From Lachnospiraceae bacterium UBA2860 (GTDB lineage: Bacteria > Bacillota > Clostridia > Lachnospirales > Lachnospiraceae): a DNA stretch of 15,226 nucleotides. The stretch spans positions 28,825-44,050 of the forward strand of contig DEFE01000062.1 in NCBI GenBank assembly GCA_002350625.1, given 5' to 3'. Below are positions 1 through 8,200 of the stretch, one piece after another (the first letter of the stretch is position 1; each line of letters opens with the position of its first letter). Both the position numbers and the translations under genes were made by a program. The notes beneath the pieces were generated by a model, which made no database searches, was not told the DNA's origin, and saw only the letters and a program-made list of their open reading frames with translations.

Positions 1-1793
1 GCCTTCGCGCCGAAGATGAAGGTGCGGGGATAGAAATCCATCTCCGGATGCTCCTTCAGCTGGTTGCGCAGGTACATGACGTGCATGATGTTGAGCAGCT
101 GTCTCTTGTACTCGTGGAGACGCTTCACCTGGACGTCGAAGATCGAGTTCGGGTCGACTTCAACGCCGTTGTGCTCGAGAATGTACTCGGCCAGGCGCTC
201 CTTGTTCCTGTGCTTGATCTGCATGAACTCCTGCTGCGCCTTCTGGTCGTCGGCGTAGGGCTTCAGCTTCTCGAGCTCGGAAAGATGCGTGATCCAGCCG
301 TCGCCGATCCGCTTCGTGATCCATTGCGCGAGCTCGGGATTGCCGTGCAGGAGGAAGCGCCTCTGCGTAATGCCGTTCGTCTTGTTGTTGAACTTCTCCG
401 GCATCATCTCGTAGAAGTCCTTCAGCACGTCCTTCTTAAGGATCTCCGTGTGCAGCGCCGCGACGCCGTTCACCGAGTGGCTGCCGACGATGGCGAGGTA
501 AGCCATGTGGACCTGTCCGTCGTAGATAATCGCCATGTTGCGGATCTTGTCCGGGTTGTTCGGATACTTCTCCTGAATCTGGTTCTGGAAGCGGCGGTTG
601 ATCTCCTCGGTGATCTGGTAAATACGGGGCAGCAGCCGCGAGAACAGGTCGATCGGCCACTTCTCGAGCGCTTCCGCCATGATCGTGTGGTTCGTGTACG
701 CGCAGGTGCGTGTCGTCAGATCCCAGGCCTTGTCCCAGCCGTAGCCGTACTCGTCCATGAGGAGGCGCATAAGCTCGGGGATCGCGACCGTCGGATGCGT
801 GTCATTCAACTGAAATGCCACCTTCTCCGGCAGATTGTCGAGTGTCCCGAACATGCTCAGATGCTTCACGAGCGCTTCCTGCACCGACGCCGAGATGAAG
901 AAATACTGCTGCTTTAAGCGCAGCTCCTTGCCGGCGTAGTGATTGTCGTTCGGATAGAGAACTTCCGTGATCGTGCGCGCGAGGTTGTTCTGCTCGACCG
1001 CCTTGTCGTACTCGCCGCGGTCGAAGGAGGACAGCTCGAACTGGTTGATCGCCTCGGCGTCCCAGATGCGGAGCGCGTCGACGACGCCATTTTTGTAGCC
1101 GACGATCGGAATGTCATACGGCACCGCGAGCACGGAGCTGTAGTTCTCGTAGATGAACTTGTTCTCGCCGGTCGCCGGGTCGTACTCGATCCTCGTGTTG
1201 CCGCCGAAGCGCACTTCCTTCTGATGCTCCGGGCGCTTCAGCTCGAAGGGATAGACATTCTTCAGCCAGTTGTCCGGAACCTCCTTCTGGAAGCCGTTTT
1301 CGATCTTCTGCTTGAACATGCCGTAATGATAGCGGATGCCGCAGCCGTAAGCGTGATAGCCGAGAGACGCCAGCGAATCCATGAAGCAGGCCGCAAGCCT
1401 CCCGAGGCCGCCATTTCCGAGCGCGGGATCCGGCTCCTCGTCCTCGAGCGCGTTGATGTTGACGCCGAGCTCGTCGAGCGCCTCCTTCACATAGTCGTAC
1501 GCGCCGAGGTTCAGCAGGTTGTTGCCGAGCGCGCGGCCGATCAGGAACTCCATCGACAGGTAGTAAACCGTCTTGCTCTGCTTCTTCAGGAATTGGGAAT
1601 AAGAATTCATCCAGTTCTCGATGATCTCGTCCTCGACGACCTCGGAGACTGCCTGGAAGATCTGCTGCTGCGTAGCCTCGCCGATGTCGGCGCGGTAGCG
1701 CTTTCTCACGGTGGACTTGACGTTCTCGATGAACCTCTCCTTGTTGAATTCCTTCGTCGCTTTCTTCTTCACACTGACCTTTGTTCCTGCCAA
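1..1793 (-). CDS. glgP: Glycogen/maltodextrin phosphorylase (C-terminus cut by window edge)
   Basis: This enzyme releases glucose 1-phosphate from the non-reducing ends of glycogen or maltodextrin by PLP-dependent phosphorolysis in the cytoplasm. 597 complete codons are visible. Family hallmarks in order: YYLSMEFLIGRALGNN near residue 77, GNGGLGRLAACFMDSLASLG at 126-145, QLNDTHPTVAIPELMR at 328-343, YTNHTIMAEALEKWP at 366-380, NGITQRRFL at 473-481, VQVKRLHEYKRQLLN at 554-568, and TFIFGAK at the window edge. Full-length family members have about 810-830 residues, so roughly 220 are missing, including the PLP-binding lysine segment. I chose a TTG start because a perfect TAAGGAGG lies 6 nt upstream and the protein then begins MAGTKVSVKKK. 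The gene starts 19 bp after the ileS stop with no terminator or promoter between them, so co-transcription is likely. The family is certain; whether the substrate is glycogen or maltodextrin cannot be told here. Confidence 0.97.
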   Translation of the reverse strand, partial: MAGTKVSVKKKATKEFNKERFIENVKSTVRKRYRADIGEATQQQIFQAVSEVVEDEIIENWMNSYSQFLKKQSKTVYYLSMEFLIGRALGNNLLNLGAYDYVKEALDELGVNINALEDEEPDPALGNGGLGRLAACFMDSLASLGYHAYGCGIRYHYGMFKQKIENGFQKEVPDNWLKNVYPFELKRPEHQKEVRFGGNTRIEYDPATGENKFIYENYSSVLAVPYDIPIVGYKNGVVDALRIWDAEAINQFELSSFDRGEYDKAVEQNNLARTITEVLYPNDNHYAGKELRLKQQYFFISASVQEALVKHLSMFGTLDNLPEKVAFQLNDTHPTVAIPELMRLLMDEYGYGWDKAWDLTTRTCAYTNHTIMAEALEKWPIDLFSRLLPRIYQITEEINRRFQNQIQEKYPNNPDKIRNMAIIYDGQVHMAYLAIVGSHSVNGVAALHTEILKKDVLKDFYEMMPEKFNNKTNGITQRRFLLHGNPELAQWITKRIGDGWITHLSELEKLKPYADDQKAQQEFMQIKHRNKERLAEYILEHNGVEVDPNSIFDVQVKRLHEYKRQLLNIMHVMYLRNQLKEHPEMDFYPRTFIFGAK

Positions 1794-1799
1794 AATTTA

Positions 1800-1807
1800 C
1801 CTCCTTA
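1800..1807 (-). promoter_or_regulatory. Perfect Shine-Dalgarno setting the TTG start of glgP
   Basis: The minus strand reads TAAGGAGG followed by a 6-nt spacer and TTG. No competing in-frame start has a comparable site, so this decides the start. The site lies entirely in the 19-bp gap after the ileS stop codon, which suits translation from a shared mRNA. Confidence 0.9.
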
Positions 1808-1812
1808 CAAAT

Positions 1813-4800
1813 TCACTGCTTCTTGACGCCAAGTGTCACTGCTTCGCCGTTAATCTTCCAGTCCTTCGTGTAGCCTTCCGGTTCCGTAAAGATTATGTCA
1901 TCGGCCAGCACATCCTTCCTGATGCCCTCGCCGTTTCTCTCCATCACCTCGCGGATGCGCCCGCTCCCCGCCGCATACACCGCGATTCTGTCCATCACCT
2001 CGAAGCCGGCTTCCTTCCGCATCGTCTGCACCTTGCTCACGATCTCGCGGACGAATCCCTCCTCGATGAGCTCCGGCGTCAGATGCTTGTCGAGCACGAC
2101 CGAGATCCGGCCGTCGGTCGCGGCGGTAAAGCCCTCGACCTCCTTCGCCTCGATGAGCAGGTCCGCCTCCGTGAGCTCCACGGTTTCGTCGCCCGCCTGC
2201 ACCTTAAGGACGCCGTCCGCCTTCAGCTTCCGCACGATCTCGTCGCCGTCCATCTGCGAGAGCGCCGCGCGGACCGGCCCGATCTTGTCGCCGCCGTGAT
2301 TGGCGCGGATCGCGTTGAAGTTCGGCTTCACGATGCTGCCGGAGTATGCGCTCACGTCGTCCTTCATGGTGAGCGTCTTCACATTCAGCTCGTCGAGGAT
2401 GACCTCTTTATAGAAATCCGGTATCACAAATGGCGCCTTCACATACATCTCGCCGATCGGCTGCCGGTTCTTGATGCCGCTCTCGTTTCTCGCGGAGCGC
2501 CCGAGCACGACGATGTCGCGGACATGCTCCATATTCTCCTCGAGCTCGCTGTCGATGCGCGCTTCGTCCGCGACCGGGTAGTCGCAGAGGTGGATCGACT
2601 CCTTGGCATTTGCGTCGATCGAACGCACAAGATTCTGATAGATCTCCTCCGTCATGAACGGGATGATCGGCGCCGCGAGCTTGCACACCGTCACGAGGCA
2701 GGTATAAAGCGTCTCGTAGGCATTTACTTTATCCTGCTCCATGCCGGACGCCCAGAACCGCGCGCGCGAACGGCGGACATACCAGTTGCTCAGGTCGTCG
2801 ACAAACTCGCTCAGCGCCTTGCCGGCCTCCGTCACGCGGTAATTGCCGAGGTGCCCGTCGACCTCCTTCACCGTCGAATTCAGCTTCGACAGAATCCATC
2901 TGTCCATGACCGTGAGGGTCGCGTCGTCCATCGCGTGCTTCGTCGCGTCGAACTCGTCGATATTGGCGTAGAGCACGTAGAATGCATAAGTGTTCCACAG
3001 CGTGCCGAGGAACTTCCGCTGCCCCTCCATGACGGCCTTGCCGTAGAAGCGGCTCGGCAGCCACGGCGCCGAATTCACCGTGAAATACCAGCGGATCGCG
3101 TCCGCGCCGTAAGTCTTAAGGGCATCCATCGGGTCGACGGCATTTCCTTTTGACTTCGACATCTTCTGCCCGTTCTCATCCTGGACGAGGCCCATGATGA
3201 TGCAGTTCTTGAAGCACGGCTCGTTAAAGAGCAGCGTCGAGATCGCGTGCAGCGAATAGAACCAGCCGCGCGTCTGATCGACCGCCTCCGAGATGAAGCT
3301 CGCCGGGAACTGCTCCTTGAAAAGCTCCTGATTCTCAAATGGATAATGAAGCTGCGCAAATGGCATCGACCCCGAATCGAACCAGCAGTCGATGACTTCC
3401 GGCACGCGGTGCATCGGCTTCCCGCAGTGCGGGCAGGTGATCGTGACATTGTCGACGTACGGCTTATGCAGCTCGATGTCGTCCGGGCAGTTGTCCGCCT
3501 TCGCCTTCAGCTCCGCTTTCGAGCCGATCGGCATTTTCTCTCCGCACGCATCGCAGACCCAGATATTGAGCGGCGTGCCCCAATAGCGGTTTCTCGAAAG
3601 CGCCCAGTCCTGGACATTTTCGAGCCAGTCGCCGAATCTTCCCTTGCCGATCGAGGCCGGGATCCAGTTGATTTTCGCGTTGTTCTTGATCAGGTTGTCG
3701 CGTACCGCCGTCATGCGGATGAACCATGACTCGCGCGCATAGTAAAGCAGCGGCGTATCGCAGCGCCAGCAGTACGGATAATCATGCTCAAACTTCGGCG
3801 CGGCCACAAGCAGCCCACGGGCCGCAAGATCCTTCAGTACCGCCGGGTCGCAGCTCTCGGCGCCTTCCGCCAGTTCCTTCTCCGACGGCTTCGCGCGCAT
3901 CCCCGCAAATGGCGTCTCCTCCGCCATTTCACCCTTTTCATTCACGAACTTGATGAGCGGCAGGTTGTACGCGCGGCCGATGCGGGAGTCGTCCTCGCCG
4001 AAGGCCGGCGCGATGTGGACGATGCCGGTACCGTCGGACATCGTGACATAATCGTCACAGGTCACAAAATGCGATTTCTTATGAAGAGACGCCGCCTTGT
4101 CAGACGCACACGCATAGGGCGAGACATACTCGCGCATCTCCAGATCTTTTCCTTTATAATGCTCCAGCACCTCATAGGAAGGCTTCTCCTCCCCTTCCGG
4201 CGCCAGATGCGCGAGCACCTGGTCCGCAAGCGCCGCCGCAAGAATATACTTGTGCCCGTCAGAAGCCAGCACCTTCACGTAATCCTCCTCAGGATTTACG
4301 CAGAGCGCCGTATTCGACAGCAGCGTCCAGGGCGTCGTCGTCCAGGCGAGATAGCACACATCCTCCTCGTCCTTCGCCGGGAAGCGCACGATCGCCGACC
4401 GCTCCTTCACCGTCTTGTAGCCCTGCGCCACCTCGTGGCTCGACAGCGGCGTGCCGCAGCGCGGGCAGTAAGGAACGACCTTATAGCCCTCATACAGGAG
4501 CCCCTTGTCATAGATCTCCTTCAGCGCCCACCACTCCGACTCAATAAAATCATCGTGATACGTCACGTACGGATCGTCCATATCCGCCCAGAAGCCGACG
4601 ACATCGGAGAACTCCCTCCACATCCCCTCATACTTCCAGACAGACTCCTTGCACTCCTTGATGAACGGCTCGACCCCGTACTCCTCGATCTGCTCCTTCC
4701 CGTCGAGACCGAGCTTCTTCTCCACCTCGATCTCCACCGGCAGACCGTGCGTGTCCCATCCCGCCTTCCGCGGGACATACTCGCCCTTCATCGCGTGATA

Positions 4801-5010
4801 GCGCGGGATCGTGTCCTTGATGACGCGCGTCAGCACGTGGCCGATATGCGGCTGACCATTCGCCGTCGGCGGCCCGTCGTAGAACATATACATCGGCGCG
4901 CCCTCGCGCTCCTTGATGCTCTTCCTGAAGATGTCATTCTCCTTCCAGAACCTGACAGTCTCCTTCTCGCGGTCAACAAAATTCATGTCTGTATCGACTT
5001 TTTTATACAT
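1813..5010 (-). CDS. ileS: Isoleucyl-tRNA synthetase, eukaryotic-like type
   Basis: This class I synthetase charges tRNA(Ile) with isoleucine and hydrolyses mischarged valine. The protein has 1065 residues. Visible motifs: HIGH signature GQPHIGH at 52-58; GWDTHGLPVE at 84-93; the CP1 editing region with WTTTPWTLLSNTA at 223-235 and GTGIVHIAPAFGEDD at 327-341; KMSKS at 616-620; then an alpha-helical anticodon-binding domain beginning near 690 and a long C-terminal extension. Two cysteine-pair sets (C182/C185 with C414/C417, and C486/C489 with C526/C529) look like zinc sites. Length and sequence style fit the eukaryotic-like IleRS class rather than the about 930-residue bacterial type. The frame stays open upstream to 5241, but the ATG at 5010 has AGGAG 11 nt upstream and gives the expected MYKKVD N-terminus. 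The extra 77 codons would only translate the palindromes and promoter. A sigma-A promoter lies about 50 bp upstream. Confidence 0.98.
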   Translation of the reverse strand: MYKKVDTDMNFVDREKETVRFWKENDIFRKSIKEREGAPMYMFYDGPPTANGQPHIGHVLTRVIKDTIPRYHAMKGEYVPRKAGWDTHGLPVEIEVEKKLGLDGKEQIEEYGVEPFIKECKESVWKYEGMWREFSDVVGFWADMDDPYVTYHDDFIESEWWALKEIYDKGLLYEGYKVVPYCPRCGTPLSSHEVAQGYKTVKERSAIVRFPAKDEEDVCYLAWTTTPWTLLSNTALCVNPEEDYVKVLASDGHKYILAAALADQVLAHLAPEGEEKPSYEVLEHYKGKDLEMREYVSPYACASDKAASLHKKSHFVTCDDYVTMSDGTGIVHIAPAFGEDDSRIGRAYNLPLIKFVNEKGEMAEETPFAGMRAKPSEKELAEGAESCDPAVLKDLAARGLLVAAPKFEHDYPYCWRCDTPLLYYARESWFIRMTAVRDNLIKNNAKINWIPASIGKGRFGDWLENVQDWALSRNRYWGTPLNIWVCDACGEKMPIGSKAELKAKADNCPDDIELHKPYVDNVTITCPHCGKPMHRVPEVIDCWFDSGSMPFAQLHYPFENQELFKEQFPASFISEAVDQTRGWFYSLHAISTLLFNEPCFKNCIIMGLVQDENGQKMSKSKGNAVDPMDALKTYGADAIRWYFTVNSAPWLPSRFYGKAVMEGQRKFLGTLWNTYAFYVLYANIDEFDATKHAMDDATLTVMDRWILSKLNSTVKEVDGHLGNYRVTEAGKALSEFVDDLSNWYVRRSRARFWASGMEQDKVNAYETLYTCLVTVCKLAAPIIPFMTEEIYQNLVRSIDANAKESIHLCDYPVADEARIDSELEENMEHVRDIVVLGRSARNESGIKNRQPIGEMYVKAPFVIPDFYKEVILDELNVKTLTMKDDVSAYSGSIVKPNFNAIRANHGGDKIGPVRAALSQMDGDEIVRKLKADGVLKVQAGDETVELTEADLLIEAKEVEGFTAATDGRISVVLDKHLTPELIEEGFVREIVSKVQTMRKEAGFEVMDRIAVYAAGSGRIREVMERNGEGIRKDVLADDIIFTEPEGYTKDWKINGEAVTLGVKKQ

Positions 5011-5057
5011 AGGCCCTATATCTCCTGAGATTGTGCGCAGTATACGTACAAACCTGT

Positions 5058-5087
5058 ATTTTACAGTGACGTGCCGCCAAATGTCAA
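5058..5087 (-). promoter_or_regulatory. Promoter of ileS (and probably glgP)
   Basis: The minus strand has a perfect -35 box TTGACA (5082-5087), an 18-nt spacer and a -10 box TAAAAT (5058-5063). Transcription would start near 5050, giving a leader of only about 40 nt before the ileS ATG. That leaves no room for the T-box riboswitch often found before ileS in Firmicutes. Confidence 0.75.
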
Positions 5088-5096
5088 GGGCGGGAA

Positions 5097-5131
5097 AAAC
5101 ATGACAGGGGGTCAGACCCCTTGTCACGTTT
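5097..5131. repeat. REP-like palindrome, degenerate copy
   Basis: This 35-bp inverted repeat is centred on 5114, with core GGGGTCAGACCCC and two mismatched pairs (5107/5121 and 5101/5127). It shares its arm sequence, AACATGACA(A/G)GGGGTC, with the perfect copy 51 bp away. On the plus strand the central base is A here and T in the other copy, so the two sit in opposite orientation, as in bipartite REP clusters. Confidence 0.85.
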
Positions 5132-5145
5132 CTGAGCAGGCATAC

Positions 5146-5184
5146 AAAAACATGACAAGGGGTCTGACCCCTTGTCATGTTTTT
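5146..5184. repeat. Perfect 39-bp palindrome, REP-like
   Basis: The 19-bp arms, AAAAACATGACAAGGGGTC and its exact complement, flank a single central base at 5165. Flanking A and T runs mean that RNA from either strand would form a GC-cored hairpin followed by U residues, so it could act as a bidirectional terminator. Its sequence identity with the neighbouring copy favours a dispersed REP-type element. It sits between the hydrolase terminator and the ileS promoter. Confidence 0.9.
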
Positions 5185-5196
5185 CTGCCCGCGCGC

Positions 5197-5235
5197 AAAA
5201 AAACTGCCGGAGAGCATCAGCCCTCCGGCAGTTTC
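5197..5235 (-). terminator. Rho-independent terminator of the cell-wall hydrolase gene
   Basis: On the minus strand a 9-bp stem (CTGCCGGAG/CTCCGGCAG at 5204-5212 and 5223-5231) closes a 10-nt loop. Additional A-T pairs extend it, and seven T residues follow. It begins about 10 nt after the hydrolase stop codon. Confidence 0.93.
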
Positions 5236-5245
5236 CATCACATCT

Positions 5246-8200
5246 TTACAGTTCGCTGTCCGGCACCGCCAGGATCATTCCCTCCGGCAGTTCCTCCTCA
5301 GGCGCCTCATCGATGACCGGCTCCTCCTCATAGAGGGCCGCCCCGACCTCGCCGCCGTCGTCGGCCACCGTCGCGTCGCCTTCCTCATAAGCGATTTCCT
5401 CGCCCGCTTCCTCAGCCGGCGCCGCCTGCGGAACGCTCTCATCGACCGGCGCGTCGTATATGCCGTCCTGAATCGCACCCGCCGGCACTTCCTCAGCGAC
5501 CTCGCCGATGACGTCCGCCATATTGGCAATCGCCTCGGACGCATTCGCCGCCGTCTCGTAGAAGTACCAGTTCGCGCCGATTCTCACGCTTCCTTCCACC
5601 GTGTTCTCCACGCGGAAGCTGGTGTAGCTGTTGTTGCGGATGCCGTTCTTCAGGCAGTCGCTGACGGCCTGCTTGACGAAGTCCGGCACGTTCCCGCCGA
5701 GCCTCCGCTCGATATAGAGCGGGTCCTCGACATCCGGCGAGTACGCGTACTGGCTCTCCGCCGTAATCTGCGCAAATGCCGTCTCCCCGAATCCGCCGTA
5801 GTTCAGATCCGCACGGTTCATGACCGAGCTGATCACCGCGAGCGCGCCGTCGTAAGATGTGTCGTCCTCCTGCGCCACGACCGCCCAGATGATCTCGAGC
5901 TCCTGCTCGCTGTAGTCGCTCGTGTCGATGCGCACGCCGGCGGCATTCGTCACCACATTGGCTTCTTCCTGCGCCTCATGCTCTTCCGCCTCGCTCGAAG
6001 CTTCCGCATCCGGTGCAGCTTCCGCGGCCTCAGCAGTATTCTCCGCATCCGCAGCCGCCGCCTCACCGGCGTCCTCCGCCGCAGCGTTCTCCGCCTCTCT
6101 CGGCTCTTCCTGCGACTCCGCGAGCTCTTCAACCTCTGTCTCGCGCGTCTCCTGCGGCGTCGCCACGATCACCGGCGCCGGAACCGGTCTCGGCTCTTCC
6201 TGAGCCTCCGCAAGCTCCTTCACCTGGGTCTCGCGTTCTTCAGGCGCCTCAGCTTCAGTCGCCTGCGCGGGCTTCGGCTCTTCTTCCTCAGCCTCCTCGA
6301 GCCCCTTCATCGCCGGCTTCGGCTCCTCCTGAGCCTCCGCGAGTTCCTCAACCGCCGTCTCAGGCTCTTCATAAGCCTCAGCCGTCTCACGGACATCTAC
6401 GCCATAGCCGGTCTCAGAACCGGTCTCTCCGTCATCTTCTTCAGCCGGCACAAGCTCTTCTTCCACCTGCGCCGCCGCAGCTGCAGCCGCCGCTGCCGCC
6501 GCCTCGGAGGCCTCCGCCTCCTCATCATCCGCGTAAATGTCATCGTCCGCGGTCTCGTCGTCATCGCCCTCGAGGATCTCCTCGTCGGTGGCCGCAGCCA
6601 CGACGTCGACGTCTTCATCCGGAACGGTCTCAAGCGGCTCATTCTCAAGCGGCTCGTCGAGCAGCGGATTCTCGTCGAGGAAGAGATCCACCGGCTCCGC
6701 GGTCATCTCCTCCGGACGCATCGCGCCCGTCTCCTCGTGGTCGAATCTCGTGAGGTCGAAGCGGTCGATCAGCGCGCGGATATCCGACTGATAATTCGGA
6801 TTCGTCGCGTAGCCCTGGAGGCCCACCGCGATGACCTTGTTCACATCGGTCTCGCCGATGAGGTCCGGATGGAGCGACACCTTGAACGCCGCATAGTCCT
6901 CCATGCAGCTCTCCATGTCGTCATAGAGACGCATGGACTCGAAGTTGTAGACATCGCCTCCGCCCACATACTGCGGCACGAGTCTCGTCGCGGCCTTGCC
7001 GTCCCACGGGCTCGCCCAGAGGCTGTTATTGAGATCCTCGTTCATGCCGAGGATGTTATTATCCGTCGACTGGATGCCCGCGGCGCTGCTGCCGAACGAC
7101 AGCCATCCGCTCTCATTGATCGCCTGCGCGATGATGACCGAGCGGCAGAAGCCGTAGGTTCTCCACTCCTTGAGCGACGCCTGCGCGAGCGCGCTGATAA
7201 TTTCCTCCTGAGCAGCCCGGTCGCCATTTGAGGCCATCTGGCCGATCGCCTGCAGCGAAGACGCCTGTGTGGACGTCATCTGCACCGCGGTCTGCACCGC
7301 CGAAGCGCCGGATTCGGAGATATAGCGGCAAGCCCAGCAGACCTTGCTGTAATCCACGTCCTGGATCACGATGCCGGTCGAGGACGAGCTCGCGTTGATC
7401 GCCTTGCCGTCGCCGATATACATCAGCACGTGGTAGACGACGCCGTCTCTCGCATAGAACAGCAGGTCGCCCGGAATCGCCTCCTCCTTCGGAAGCTTCA
7501 CGCCGACGTCCGCCTGTTCATAAGAAGTTCTCGGAAGCGCAATGCCGAACTGCGCGTAAACCTGCTGCGTAAAGCCCGAGCAGTCGCAGCCCTGCGTCAG
7601 GGACTCGCCGCCCCACACGTACGGGTTGCCGATAAACTGCTCCGCAAATGAGATCATCGCCTGCCGGTCAACGGAAGCCGTTCCGAGCGCCTGCAGGATC
7701 GACGCCACATCCTTCGTCGTATTCAGCGAGTAGCGATACGCCGTGTTGTCGAGCGGATCAACCGTCTGCGCCGCCGTCGTGAGGCCTTCCTCGCCGACCG
7801 TATTCGCAAATGCGCTGACCTCCTCACCCGTCTTCAGCTGTTCACCGCGCACGAAACCGCGGACCTCGCCGGACTCGACATAAACCCAGTCGGATCCCTT
7901 ATCCGCGACGATATAGCAGATGTCCTTCCCGCTCAAAGTGCCGACGACACGCCCGCCGTCGCTCTTCAGCTCCCGGATCTGGACATCCTCTTTGCCGGCC
8001 GCCATCGCAGCCGTCTTCTCGATCTTCGTGAATCCGACGTTCAGGGCGAGACGCTTCTGCGCGTTCGTCACAAAGTAAGATCCCGAATAATAAGCCCTGT
8101 TCGAAGAGGCGTAGCCGTATCTCCGTGCAGCCTGCGCCGCCTTGTCCGCAGCCAGCTTTGCCTTCTCGGCCGCCGCCTTAGCCGCCGCCTCGCGGTCCGC

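Noticed and set aside
48..3153. Long plus-strand open frames opposite glgP and ileS (for example 939-1826 and 1711-3153).
   Set aside because: They are antisense shadows of strongly conserved minus-strand genes in GC-rich DNA; their translations are Arg/Leu/Val/His-rich with no recognisable domain and no SD support.
5011..5241. N-terminal extension of ileS by 77 codons (open frame to 5241).
   Set aside because: The extension would translate the terminator, both palindromes and the promoter; the ATG at 5010 with AGGAG gives the normal family N-terminus.
5177..7231. 684-codon plus-strand frame opposite the hydrolase gene.
   Set aside because: Arg/Leu-rich translation that mirrors the acidic codons of the real gene; it starts inside a palindrome and has no ribosome-binding site.
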